The notes: generated by a model from the letters alone, not told the origin. A stretch of 64,000 nucleotides of DNA from Agrostemma githago (GCA_958450325.1 OY288254.1:33551577-33615576), one strand, 5' to 3'; shown: positions 34,510 through 46,502, numbered from the stretch's first letter. Program-made: numbers and translations.

Positions 34510-35528
34510 AGAAGGGAAAAGGGTGGAAACAATATGTAGAAATTTCCTTTGGGACGGACAAGCCGATTACAAACGAGTCCCGCTTGTGGCCTGGGATAAG
34601 GTCACCAGAACTAAAGAGGAAGGAGGTCTCGGAATCAGAAAAGCGAGTATTTGGAACATAGCTGCTGTTGGTAAGCTAGTTCATTGGATTTTTGATAAAA
34701 AAGAATGCCTTTGGCTCAAGTGGATAAACGTAAATTATCTTAAGGGAGCTGAATGGCGTGATTATAATCCCCCCCCCCCCTGATATATCTTGGACATGGA
34801 GAGCAATTTGAAAAGCCAAGGATAAACTTAAAGACGGGTATACGCACAACGATTGGACTGCATATTCCAATGGGTATACAATTTCTAATGGCTACACCTA
34901 GCTCATGGGAACTTCTCCAAAACCCGAATGGTATACTATGGTTTGGAGCAAGTGGAACGTCCCCAAACATTCTTTAATTACTTGGATTCTCCAGCACGAT
35001 AGCCTTAATGTTAGGTGAAAGCTCTACGATTTGGGCTGCTGCAATGATAACATATGCTACTTTTGTGGGACGGAACCCGAAACTACTGAACATTTATTCC
35101 ATCAATGCTCTTATAGCTGTAAAATCAGGTCTAGCATTGAAGACTGGATTGGATGCAAAATCCCACTTCTTCATGAGTTTAAGGAACCATAACGAAGGGG
35201 AAAAACTTATTGCCATGGTCACCACTGCGCTTTTATTCATGGGATTTGGCTGGTCAGAAATAAGGTTAGAATTGACGAGGCTTTTATGAGGCCGAAGACA
35301 GTGGCAAAAACCATCCAAGATGGTATCAAGACGACGGCCAGGGAAATTATGAATAGGACTGTTAACAATAGGGAGGCAATTTGTTTGAATAGTCTGATTT
35401 AACTTTCGTTTTGTGTGCGAATTGGTTTTCTTTTTACGGGATTGTGAGGACTCTCCTCTGCCTCCCATTCTCTCCTTGTAAATGATTTAAGAATGACATA
35501 ATAATACTCACATTTTCACCAAAAAAAC
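34510..35528 (+). mobile_element. 5'-truncated L1-type LINE in the 3' region of element A
   Basis: The visible part is the end of a plant LINE ORF2: ETICRNFLWDGQADYKRVPL, TRTKEEGGLGIRKASIWN, GKLVHWIFDKK, then a zf-RVT-like segment (WSKWNVPKHSLITWI, CYFCGTEPETTEHLFHQC) and VRNKVRIDEAFMRP in broken frames. It ends in caccaaaaaaa. The 9-bp sequence ccctctttc lies before it (34501-34509) and after it (35529-35537), a target duplication. G lacks the insertion at the equivalent place. A 13-14 base poly(C) run occurs near 34771. Confidence 0.82.
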
Positions 35529-35537
35529 CCCTCTTTC

Positions 35538-36088
35538 CATATCCTTTTTGCACAAAGTTTCCTAATTCTAGTGTGCTTAACCATACAGGCTAGTCTCCAA
35601 TTTCCTAGTGTCAGCACTGGAATCGTCATCCCGAGTCTTCCTAATTTTCAAAAAGATTAAAAAATTTCAAAAAATTCCAAAATTTCAAAATTCAAAAAAT
35701 TCAATTTTTTATTCCCCAACGCGAGTCATATTTCTACCTACGTGTTGCATACAAAACTTTATGTAACTAACTTATACAGGTACGACTCCAGGCTTCAGAA
35801 ACAAGCCCGTTTAGCTCACATACCTCCCCGGCGGAAAGCCCAAGGCGGCATTTACTCTCGAATCAGCACGGGATGGGCCCATATACAGGCGCACCCAGGA
35901 CTTATACAACAAGTCCGATTCCCCCGCGGAGTTATCGTCATCAACTCGGGTATGATTTCTATCTTATGGCTGGCGAGCCCTTCGCGCAAGTCTAATGGAC
36001 TATAAACGACCCGACCGGAAGTCTACCATATCTTAATCATCGATTGGCCTGGTAGCTACTCTGACTTTCGCCCTGTCCAAGCCTCAGT
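35538..36088 (+). other. 3' untranslated region of element A after the LINE
   Basis: It aligns with G 57940-58432, including gggatgggccc and the block ctactctgactttcgccctgtccaagcctcagtcagag just before the PPT. No ORF is convincing. Confidence 0.6.
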
Positions 36089-36102
36089 CAGAGTGGGGGC
36101 TC
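36089..36102 (+). other. Polypurine tract of element A
   Basis: cagagtgggggctc ends directly at the LTR start tgtagacacc. The same tract precedes the G 3' LTR at 58431-58444. Confidence 0.75.
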
Positions 36103-37770
36103 TGTAGACACCCACATTTGGCTGCTAGGTTTCTATAGTAGTTTCCAAAAAACACCCGACGATGATCGGACGCAAACGTGCTTCGACGCGCTCGGATATG
36201 GGCTCAAAACCGTTAGTTTCTGTCTTGGGCTTTTTACGGAGTACAAATCTTACAAAATCGACCTCAAATTCAGGCCTAGCGGGTCGTTTCCAATCAAATA
36301 AGACTAATTTAGGTCAAAACCGACACCGGAAATAAAACCAAGTTTTGGCGATCGGGTCAAACCCAGGTCAAAGCCGTTTCCGAGACACAAAACAGCCATG
36401 CAAATATCAAGAATCCAATCCAAATACAAAATCTTCAAAATATTCCCGTCCAGCTGACCCACTCGATCGAGTGTCAGCCCACTCGATCGAGTGGGCCTCC
36501 AAAAGGCCCGCAGTCGCCTCCTAGTTGGGCCACTCGATCAAGTCAACAGGGGCACTCAATCGAGTAACCCTAGACGAGGGAGGGGGAGCATTCCTATACA
36601 AACACCCCTTTGCATGCACTACTAAGACATCTTTTTTTCACCTCTAGAACACACTTTTCGAAACCCTAATTACTATCTTCTTCAACCTAAAGCATAGGAT
36701 CTAGCAAACCTACAAACCCTAAACCACCATAACTCCATCTACATCTCGATACTCCCGTGCTCAAGCCACAATTAAACGAGTCCCGTCCGAGATTACGAAA
36801 CATATAGGTTGAGGGTGCAACAATCCTGATTTCTCCTTTCTTCTCCTCTTCTCTTCTCGTCCATCTTCGTCGTCTTCCTCATCTTTTTTTAATTTTTTTC
36901 TAATATCCATAATATTACTAGTATTAAGACATTAAAATACTCGCTAATTCGTGTCGAATAGAAAGGATGACGGGGTAAGAAAATCTGAATACAAGGGTCT
37001 TGCACCCGATGTGGCCGGTCGCTTATCCCGACACCCCAAGTATTTGATTTGTTGAAGCGAGTCAATGTCAACAATAGCGTTTTTTTTTTATTTTTCGTCG
37101 CGTCATTAGTCACGTTCCATTATTCGCATCATTGTCAGCTCGTTAATATCGTATTCATCGATTTTCTAAAACTATTTCAAGTCACGCGCTTTTATTTAAG
37201 TTAGGTCGAAACCCGTTGATGCGGATCCGACATCACATAATCCGCAAGGATTCGTTACGATGTTGAGATGCGGAGGGAATCAATTCTTTTTTTAATGCAA
37301 GCAAATATAAAGCATTGTTTTATTAGATTCGATACCAACTCAATAGTCGGACATCGTATCTAAACGAACTACTCAATAAATTTAACTAATACGAATTCGT
37401 TGATGCTAAAATAATTGTCACATAATTCGAAAGAATTAATTACTACTCTATAAACGCGGAGATAATTTATTTCGTTTTAGTTCGATTTAAACGACTCACA
37501 ACATCTTTTTCTAGATTTCACTCTAAGTATTCGATATTGATTCCATAATAATATATCGGATACGACGGGAATCAAAATCCGAATCGAGCACAAATCATAC
37601 AATATTTCTGCCCGATTCAACAAAATTAGCAATTTTTCAAAATCAAAAAGCAATTTCGAACAAATTGTGAAACGAACCGTAGTTCGTACAAAAGGCACTC
37701 GATCGAGTGCCTAGCCCACTCGATCGAGTGGCACCCCAAAAACCGAGGCAGAAGGTTCTTTGAGAACCAC
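36103..37770 (+). repeat. Truncated LTR between elements A and G
   Basis: It begins TGTAGACACC after A's PPT, so it is the 3' LTR of A, and is much closer to the left LTR (1-2479) than to 58445-60870. After gagaaccact it jumps to Tat leader sequence (ttttcccgggccggtac), losing the last ~0.9 kb of the LTR and a PBS. It holds four motifs at 36461, 36481, 36532 and 36554 and two at 37697 and 37718. Confidence 0.85.
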
Positions 37771-38697
37771 TTTTCCCGGGCCGGTACTGGTGACCGACGT
37801 CCCTCTATACCATCGATGTAGTCCAAATTGGATATGTCGAAGGTGTCCATTAGCCGATTCGTATGGGTTTTACGGCATGTTCTATGCTCAACTCGACTTA
37901 GGAAGTCCGCCCCGATTCTCTATAGGCTGTGTACACTGGTATAGACCCTTACAGACTGACCGAGACTTAGATCTAGAGCATACATGGCGTTGTTATACTG
38001 TTTCCATGACTACGTGCTACCTGATTTACAAGTCGTCTTTCAAAAACCGTCATTTTCAAAATTGAATCCTTTTCAAAATATCCAATTTCAAAACCCTGGA
38101 CATATACCGAATTTAGGATCCACGATTTTACTCAAAATAGCCTATTTTTAGCCGGTATTATGCCCATGTCAAAACGCAAAAATATTTCCGAACTTTCAAA
38201 ACCGTCCCCGGTCCACCTTTTCCATTTTTCGAAAAGGGCCGGTTCTCCCCGAATTTCTTCGGGCTTTCAAAAAATTCAATTTCAAAACCTTCCTCTTCTT
38301 AGGACTTCCCGTATTTAGCAGTGTCGGGTCGTGTCGTAAGTCGTCAAGTCTTCCAGCGTCGAAAGTCCGTCGATCTTATATCACGGATTTCCTCCCTATC
38401 CCAGTCCGCCTTATTTGACTAAGGCAAGGCCCACCTACGTAGGACATACTTCTACAAGGGTTGGCCCGTCTACACAATCGAGTCTAAAAGTCTGGGGAAT
38501 GTCTCACGTGAACCTCCTTTCGAACAGGGCCCAGCCCACACAGCTGGATCCTATAGGAGGTCCACCTTTCACAGGTCACCCGTCTAAGTGTCCTTTTCCG
38601 AGTCATCTCCTTTCTAGCTTCCTTTCTTCCCTTGCTCGGGATGTACTTTAGTTCTAGGATTTGGGCTAGTTGCTGATTACATGGTGTTCTTACAGAC
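37771..38697 (+). other. Leader of element G
   Basis: A 0.9-kb non-coding region between the LTR junction and gag. It aligns with A 2607-2702 and 11101-11337. It ends ttcttacag|acATG, which looks like a 3' splice acceptor just before the gag start; I could not identify a donor. Confidence 0.55.
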
Positions 38698-40296
38698 ATG
38701 CCACCTTTCACCCGAACGATGACGCAACAAGCCATTGACGAGTTGACCGTTTAGTTGGCCAAGCTTCAAGACCAACTAACGAAAATGAGGGAGGATCAGA
38801 TCGCCATCCTCACCCGGGTAAGCGCAGTCGAACAAGGAACTCCTAGCGCTGGGGTTGATGACGATGGGTCGTTAGCTGAACTAGCCAGCGCGGTCCACAA
38901 GCTGCAAGAACAGGTCCACACGACCACCAGCAACACCATCCACACGGAAAACGCTCGGGCTTATTCGCCCCTAACTGATGAATTGCCCGCTAATCTCACC
39001 TTGACGGGCCTACCCATGTTCGATGGGACTGAAGACCCGGTACTCCATATCCGGGCTTTTAAGGAATTCATGGCGGTTAAGTGGGTCAAATCGACCATGT
39101 TCAAACATCTCTTTGCTTCATCTTTGGACAAGCACCCGAGGGCCTGGTACTACAGGCTTGATTCCAAGAAATACAAAACTTGGGACGATGTTGCAACGGA
39201 GTTCGCCCGAAACTATGCGGACAACACTGAGATCCAGACGACCATGCGTACTCTGGAGGTCATGGCCCAAGAGCCTAAGGAGGGTTTCACCAAATACCTC
39301 CAAAGGTGGAGGGCTGAAAGTGTCAAGCTGGTCGACAAGCCCAGCGAAAAGGTGCTAGTGGAGGCCTTTGTGAAAAATCTCCTCCCATCTTACCGGATCC
39401 ATCTCCGGTACGCCATCATACCCAATTTCGCCACCTTAACCGAAATGGGTACCAGAATCGAAGACGATTTAAGGTTAGAGAGCCTTACTAAGGCCTCTAC
39501 TAAGGGGTATCAAGGAGCCAGCTCGTCTTCTGGCAAGCCCGCAACCACAAGTGCAGCCCGAAGCATCTTCGACGAGGTCAATTTGCTAGACACCTCGACC
39601 AAAAAGAATACTCCAGCCCGAGTATTCACTGACATAGGGACTACTTATGCCAACGCCTTACAAAGGCTATCTTCTAAGGGCCTGATCCAGCCGATAGGCC
39701 CAATGCCGGAGGTTCCCATCGAAAAACGGTCCAAAAGCTACAACGCTCAGGCCTATTGCCACTATCACCGAGGCAACGGGCACGATACTGAAAAATGCTG
39801 GAAGTTGAAGCATCTCATTCAGGATCTCATCGAGAATGGGAAGATACCGCTGCCCAGCGATAAGCCCAGTAACAAAAACAACCCTTTTGCTACTCACGCC
39901 ATTTTTCCTGGAGAAATAATCGATTGTACTCATCTCATTTCCCCTTTCATTCCTCACATCAACGGGATATGGAATGATGACGAAGATGATGTTTACTTGG
40001 CTAAGGGGGAAACTGTCCCCATCACTATCGAAGAAATCCGGAAGGACCAAGGCCTTGGCCGGCACCCATGTCATCACGGCCGGACCTTCGGCCCCAGGAT
40101 CCGTCACTGAACCGGCCAGGACGGACTCTACACATGAAGAAACAAACACCGACACGGCCCTAGTCAAGCAACTGAAGAGGGTCCGAACTGATCTCACTAT
40201 ATCGCAGCTTTTGGTCAGTTCTCAAGAACATCGGGCGACACTTACTAAGGCCCTCGATGAAATCAAGGTAGACTCGCTGGTTACCCCCACTGAAAT
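38698..40296 (+). pseudogene. gag: Gag and start of protease linker, element G
   Basis: The ATG at 38698 gives MPPFTRTMTQQAIDELTV, then TAG at 38752, then an open frame from 38755. Order: a coiled-coil-like segment (LAKLQDQLTKMRED, SAVHKLQEQV), the capsid-like domain (FDGTEDPVLHIRAFKEFM, RAWYYRLD, TWDDVATEF, YLQRWRAESVKL, LPSYRIHLRY), and the knuckle variant CHYHRGNGHDTEKC near 39755 with His at the second position. A one-base gain near 40045 shifts the frame into ALVKQLKRVRTDL and SSQEHRATLTKAL, which runs into F after TSD gaaat (40292-40296). Confidence 0.87.
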
Positions 40297-41890
40297 TGAT
40301 GGTAGGGATTTGCCGTGGATCCCCACCGTCAAATAATAACCAATTACACCTAACACGTAGATAGGGTAAGTCGGGTCGAATCCACGGGGACGGTAAGAGG
40401 TGTCTAGACTAGGTCTACCTAAATACAAGACTAAGTCAACGAGCTAAACTAAACTAGAATGATAAGAAGGGGAGAAGACTAAGACTACGACTAAGGTAAC
40501 GAAGAAATCAAATAAGGAAAGGGTAGGGTTAGGTCGGGTTCAAAAGTGTAGTAGGATAATTGGGAGATCGAGGGTGTAGGTTTCACCTAGTTACTAAGGT
40601 TGGTCCGGGCTCTCGCTACGTAGACCAATGTCCGCACTCTCGTGTCAAAGACAAAACCCAAATACTTATGCAAGTTGTCACCCAATACACAAGGATTCAA
40701 CCACAAATCAATCACACAATGAGAAGAGGAAGACAAGCAAGAGGAGCATTTGCAACTACTACTCTAACAAGCAATTCAACAAACACATGGTGCTCTTAAT
40801 ATGTGACTAGTAATAAAGACTCCACCTTTACCCACAATCAAACCTAAATCATCCATAATCAACACTTAATCCCCCTACTAACCCCACAACAAGTCTACTC
40901 AAACATTATCAAACTAGTACTAACATAAACAAGAGGAAACAACACAAACATCCAAACATACATTATGAAACTAACAAGAACAAGAACAAACAATAACAAA
41001 GATGAAAACTTGATTAAATATGAGAGATTAAAGGAAAAGAGAAAGGAAAGATTGTACCAAACTAGATGAAAGGAAAAGATGAACACTTGTATAGAAGAAG
41101 ACCCAAAACATCCACCAATGTTGTCAAGATTGGTAGAATCTCCAAGAATTCCAATATTACAAGAGTAGTCTAACTAGATTAAGGTAAGATTAAGAAGTAA
41201 TTAAGGACTAATCTACACTAATCTAATCTAATCTAACCTAAAGTAGTCTAGGGTTTGTGGGTAATGTCTAACATAACATAAGAATACAAGAGGAGGGGTA
41301 TATATAGGGTTACAAGAGTGAAGGAGGATGAAACAATGAGTTGCGTGCTACAGCTCCACGGTCCTGACCGGGACGGGCAATAACACAGCCTGGTGTTATT
41401 GATAACACAGCGCGGTGTTATGCTTGATCCCGACCGGGACGGGCTGGTCCCGACCGGGACGGGCTGGTCCCGACCGGGACGGACCCAGGTCAGTAGCTTC
41501 GCTAAATGCACACCTCATCCCGGACGGGTTGAGGCCATCCCGACCGGGATGGGCCTTGTAGGCCTCAAATAAGCTCTTTTTGGTCCCTCCTTGCTTCTCA
41601 TGAGTATCTCATCGATTCTCGGGACTCGGGATCGGGTCTAAGAGGCTCGGGATTGGGTTCAGAGGTCTCGGGGTCGAATCCAAGGCATCGAGTGATCGTT
41701 CCTTCACTTCGTTGGCTCCAAAAAGTGTATGTATCGAGTCGGATTTGCTCCAACTCTTCACAATTGGTCTCGGGAACCTGAAATGAACTAAAAAAAGCAT
41801 AAGTAGCCCATAAACCGCTCCCAAGGAGCGATTCCACAAGGAAAATGGGACCAAACACAGTAAAATAGGCGCTACAATCTACACTTATCA
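40297..41890 (-). repeat. 3' LTR of Athila-like element F (1594 bp)
   Basis: Minus strand TGATAAGTG...CTACCATCA. TATA-like tatatata at 41299-41306. It is longer than the other LTR partly because of one extra 20-bp palindrome unit (41468). Confidence 0.9.
41362..41549. repeat. Palindromic motif array in the F 3' LTR, two motif types
   Basis: Dyad centres lie at 41367.5, 41389.5, 41411.5, 41433.5, 41453.5, 41473.5, 41523.5 and 41543.5 (steps 22, 22, 22, 20, 20, 50, 20). The second and third are a different palindrome (ATAACAC...GTGTTAT, 41380-41399 and 41402-41421); the rest are TCCCGACCGGGA type. Confidence 0.8.
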
Positions 41891-44423
41891 ACTCCCTCAC
41901 ACTTAACCCTTACTCGCCCTCGAGTAAGCACATACTAACTACTAAACTAGCCGAGTGGGTATTAGCGCACCCTACGCCCTTTCAACTCACGCGAGTACAC
42001 TTAGAGGAAAAGTGCACTCCGCAAGGCAAGTAAGGTCTTGCGACAAAACTGTGGATGCAACCGGGCACGAAACACAAAAACGAACAAACATACAAACATA
42101 CAAATAATCGGTTGCACCCAAAAGAAAGCAAATACCGCTTCCCTCAACAAAGTGGTGAAAAGACACCGGTTTAGGACTCAAGGCAAGTGACAACGTTCCC
42201 AAGCTAGCAATACAAACCAAAATGGAAAAAACCCTAATAGTATGACGATAAAGCAACAAAAACGTTGGCAACTTAACTAGATTCCTCCTAACCTTCTAAG
42301 AACGTACTACGGGACAATCGGCGGGATGGAAAAAGGATGAACCACGGTGTTAGTCGACACTATAGGTAAGTGAGACCCCGCCCCCTTTAGCGATAAGCCA
42401 AGAGGGTCGTCCCATGTTCAAGAACCGCCTAACTAGTCCAAGTAAAAAGGTGGATAAGGTTTGCAAAATGAGGGAAGACCGACCATTACCGCTATCATCC
42501 TTCCTAGGGACTCGGTCCTTTGGTAGGCTCTTCACGGCAAAAGTCGGAAAAAGGCTTATTTTTGTGGGGTTGAGCTCTTTTTGTGAGATGGTTTTCTTTT
42601 GGCATTTTTCTTTCTTTTACATATTTGCTATTTGTGTTGCCATGCCATTTCTTTTTCATCTTTTGTATTTTCTTTTTGACTTTTTGTGCCTTTTCTTTTT
42701 TCTTCAATCCTTTCTTTCTATCATTTTCTTTCTTTTTCTTTTCTTGGCCCTTTTGGCTTGATTTGACTTTTAAGCATTTCTTTGCAACTAAGGAAGATGA
42801 TTTCAACAATTTGCAATTTTATTGTGTGGAAATGTGTACGAGGTAGGGAAATGGGAGAGTCGGGGGCGCGCTTTCCCTCTTCAAACCCACAAAAAGGTGG
42901 AAAACTTGGACTAATCAAACAATTCCAAACATGGTCACCTAAGAGACGGGACTCGGCAACCAAGGCCTTTTCACACCGTGGGTGGTCATAATGGTCGAAA
43001 TGCAAATCCCGTAGTAAATCCCTAGTAAGCTAGGTGGACTCAAGGTAAAGGAGCAACGAAATCATTGATTTTGGGTCATTCTACTAGACCTAAGTCCAAG
43101 ACTCGATTCATACTACTAAAAAGGGAAAGTAAACACTTGCACCCTAGCCTCTAGACCGGGTTTTCGAAAACTGTTTACACACATGACACACAACACAACA
43201 CAAAAGAAAGACATGACGAAAACGAGAGGAAAAGAAGCAAAGGCAACAATATAAAACAAAACAAGACAAGCACAAAAACAAAACAAACACCACCCCGAAC
43301 TTCCAGACAAGTCACCAAATCAACCACAACTTTACAAAGTTCCACCCGAGCACACCTCATCACAAATCTCCTCCAAACATTACAAGAGATAAAGAGGAGG
43401 AAGGGATAAAAGGGTATTACCGGATGTCTGAAAGCTTTCCAAAGCTACCGGTAATTAAGCGACCTACAAGGAAAAAGGGAGGCAAACACACACAACACAA
43501 CAAAAGCACAACATAACAACACAAAAGAAAAAGACACAAAAAGGAAATCTTTTTGATTTTTGTGAAAATTGTTCAAATTTTTAGGGTTTTTTAAAGATTT
43601 TTCGGAAAACTATAAAAATAAAACTAACTATGATAGAATATCGCTCCCCCACACTTAAACAGAGCAATGTCCTCATGCTCGATCGTAGTGTGCGGAGAGA
43701 CAAAAGGAAAGAAAAGAAACTACGAAAATAAAGCTAAAAATCAAAAAGAAAGCGGAGAAGAGGCTAGAATGTGTCTGGCCGGGGTGTAGTCAAGTCACCA
43801 TTGGTCAAGACGAGAAAAGATATGGATGGGGAGGAAATAAAAAGAAGGAAATAAAAGGAAATGGGAGGAGAGGACTAGGTGTAATCAAGTCACCTAGTCC
43901 GGATTCCGCCCGAATCCGACTAAATCCTAAAAAAGGGTGAAAACCTTGTAAAATTTGGATTTTGAAATGACTCTCTATGTAGTCACGTCATCGAGAGTCA
44001 GGAGCAATAACTACCACGGCCTCGAAGGCCACCAATACACCAAGACTCAAAAGTGTACAAGGGGAAGGGGACGAACAAGGGGAAAACAAGCAATAAAAGA
44101 CGGAAAACAAAGGATAGTTGCCGTATTGCAACTCACTTGCTCCATCGTCTCAATGATCACTATAGGCATTTTGCTTGTCTTCTTCTTTGTTAACCCGCTT
44201 CAAACTTGATAATAACGCATGGTAGAGGTAGTAATGGTATGAGGGGGTAGGATTTGATGTGAATCTCGGTGTAAAGTAAGGAGGAAATGAGGTGAAGGTA
44301 TGGAAATGAGGTGCAAGGATCATATGATATGGGCAAGGAGAGGTTGGGAGGTTGGGAGGGGGTATACAATGGTTGGGTGGTCTCAAATATCGAAGAAGAG
44401 GCATAAAGGGGAGTAGGGGACCA
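41891..44423 (-). other. PPT and non-coding 3' region of element F
   Basis: The minus strand reads taagtgtgagggagt against the LTR (PPT, 41891-41905). The rest aligns with D 13281-15805, including pyrimidine-rich blocks and the second G-rich tract at 43642-43656. I see no convincing ORF. Confidence 0.65.
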
Positions 44424-44549
44424 TCCCGGTCAGGATGACACACCCGTCCCGGTCGGGACGCTCCCTTCCCGGTCGGGAAGACACTCCAGTAAACTGAAAA
44501 TAAATATGGCACCCTCATCCCGATCGGGATGGCTCCTTCCCGGTCGGGA
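44424..44549. repeat. Palindromic motif array in the F 3' region
   Basis: TCCCGRYCGGGA-type motifs start at 44424, 44447, 44467, 44518 and 44538 (steps 23, 20, 51, 20). This is the counterpart of the D array at 15806-19057, with fewer units and without an E insertion. Confidence 0.8.
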
Positions 44550-44887
44550 TGCTCTCTTCGTGGCCTCCAAAACCCCAAAAGCTATTCAAAGCTTCAAAAA
44601 CCCGTTCCCTTGCTCACAATCCATGCTCTATCGATAACCATTCCTCTCTAGGAGTCATCTTCACTTCACATATCACAATAAACTCAAATACAACATCAAA
44701 TTCTCTCCCTCAGAACGCTCATCAACAATCCAAATAACAAGAATATCACAAAACAAAGAGTCCTAGAAACAAAATCACAATAAACACAATTACAAACACA
44801 AAACTAAAGAGAAGAGAGGTAGGGGAATGTACAACATGACGGTTCTTAAGGAACTCCGTCAAACCTAGGATGGTGGACTCTTCATTC

Positions 44888-46200
44888 CTAACTATAGCCT
44901 TCAAGGGCTCGGAGGAGCAAGTCAAACGCACGAGCCACATCATAATGAGGGCTCAAGCAAACGAGCCAAGCTAACCTCCACGGCCCCCTAGGTGGAGGCA
45001 AGAAGTAGGAATCCCAAGACCCAACGTCATCATCCAGTCGTCTCCGGGGTCTATCAATCCTACGAGCTTTGCCGACCTCTTCCTCCCTAAGCATCGTCTC
45101 CAATCATTAGCAAGCTTCAAGTCTTCATCATGAGGCACAAAAAACGGCTTTGGCCCCATTTCCTTGTTGCACACCCCCACACTTTCCTCAAGTTGTGGTT
45201 CCCCATCTTCATCACTTGTCCCCACATCATCTTGGAGGAGAGGATTGAAACTTCTACCGGCGGTTCAATCTCTTCCAAACCATTGCTTGGTGTACTAGCA
45301 AGGGGCTCTTGATGCTTATCCACATTCTCGGACATGGGCAACTTAGGCTCCTCAATTTCACCCAACAACTTCACAAACTTCACAAACTCCACCAAATCAT
45401 CCAACTCACTATCCTCCTCCAATTCTTCACCAACGATGCCTACACCAAGGAGCCATATCCTCATTCGTCTCTTTTTGGGTAGACGATTGAGGTTCTTCAA
45501 AGCAAATTTCTCTGCCAAAGGGAACTACATCGGCGGCTTCGTGATTCGGTTCCTCCCTTTTCTCAAGTGGGCACCCTTCATCTAATTGTGACGTTCGGGA
45601 TAAAAACATTACGGTTTGAACCGATAATGCATTTAATCGAGCATCCCTCGCCTCGTTTTCCCTTTGATATTGGGCCATGAATTAATCTTGATCTTTTTGC
45701 ATTTGAATGGTCATTTCTTGGTTGCTCCTTTGCAATTGAAGAATCGATTGATACAACTCCAAGTTTGACAATTGGTGGTCATTGGGGTCTTGTAACGCTC
45801 CTTGAAAATCTTGATGATGCCCAAGGAGTGGGGCATCATATTGTTGATAGTGATGTTGAGGTGATTGGTAGTATTGTGAGTTATGGGGTTCATATTGTGG
45901 TTGGGGTGGAGGGTAATGTTGTGGGTTTTGGGAATATTGGCTTCCATATGGTGAATCATGATGAAACATGGTGGGTTCACAATGATTGCTCGAGTAATAG
46001 CCACCATGGTCATATGATTGATAAGTGTTTACTTGTTGGTAGCCGTTTCCATATCCTTGAAGCTCATACCCACTAATGTCTTGATTACTCCAAGAAGCTT
46101 GATTATGGTAGGGGGACGTCATGTCATACCCTTGGTTCATAGAGGGAGAGGAGTAGCTCATATCGGCTCCCGAGTGTGGGGAGTTTAGATCAAACCTCAT
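44888..46200 (-). pseudogene. Degraded ORF of element F (gag tail without capsid or protease)
   Basis: The frame begins MRFDLNSPHSGADMSYSSP at 46200 and is rich in Tyr, Gln, Asn and His (HYPPPQPQYEPHNSQYYQ). It ends IQMQKDQD with a stop at 45682-45684, then continues in frame as FMAQYQRENEARDARLNAL, which parallels HLQRENIARDAHMKMLE in D. Frameshifts near 45460, 45220 and 45100 lead to a tail ARAFDLLLRALEGYS that matches RAFDLFLRAIEG of D. The capsid, zinc knuckle and protease of D are absent. Middle text is acidic (EELEEDSELDDLVEF). It may have been a separate accessory protein that kept the ends of the D polyprotein. Confidence 0.65.
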
Positions 46201-46482
46201 ATTATGCTCGAAAATCGTGGCTTGTACCCGGTTGAGGACTTCTCAATCTAGCAACTGTCCGTTAAAGCGGCTCTAAGTTGCAAGAAGAAGATGGTCACCA
46301 CCTCTAAGCACAAACTGTAGACTAAGAGCAAACGTGAGAAGCCTAATACTTTTTGGGCACTAGACAAGAGAGAAATAAACCTCACACACACAAGAAGCAA
46401 AAGAAACAAAAAGAAAAAAGAAAAACACAAAAACAAAAGACAAAGTCAAGAAACTAGGAAAACAAAGTCTAAACTAGCACCG
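46201..46482 (-). other. Leader of element F
   Basis: Non-coding sequence between PBS and ORF, similar in part to D 22590-22794 (gcctaatactttttgggcactag vs cacctagtgctttatgggcacta). No ORF. Confidence 0.55.
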
Positions 46483-46500
46483 TCCCCGGCAATGGCGCCA
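46483..46500 (-). other. Primer binding site of element F (tRNA-Asp)
   Basis: The minus strand reads TGGCGCCATTGCCGGGGA, one mismatch from the tRNA-Asp complement seen in D. Confidence 0.85.
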
Positions 46501-46502
46501 AA

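Larger units (their letters stand above)
1..37770 (+). mobile_element. Tat-lineage (Retand/Ogre-like) Ty3/gypsy LTR retrotransposon, element A, nested and degenerate
   Basis: The order is 5' LTR, tRNA-Arg PBS, leader, gag, protease, RT, RNaseH, second (archaeal-type) RNaseH, integrase, antisense ORF, PPT, 3' LTR. The double RNaseH, tRNA-Arg PBS and antisense gene place it in the Tat clade. The first ~30 bp of the 5' LTR lie outside the window, judging by the copy that starts at 36103. Insertions at 2703-11100 (B), 11655-24448 (D), 25083-26741 (H) and 34510-35528 (LINE) interrupt it. Removing them leaves roughly 13 kb. The coding sequence has many stops and frameshifts, the lost gag ATG and an RT active-site change, so it cannot move by itself. 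The 3' LTR is cut off at 37770, where it meets the leader of element G. Confidence 0.9.

Noticed and set aside
34523..35289. A host gene fragment in the A 3' region
   Set aside because: The text matches the end of plant LINE ORF2 (zf-RVT type) and is framed by a 9-bp duplication with an A-rich tail.
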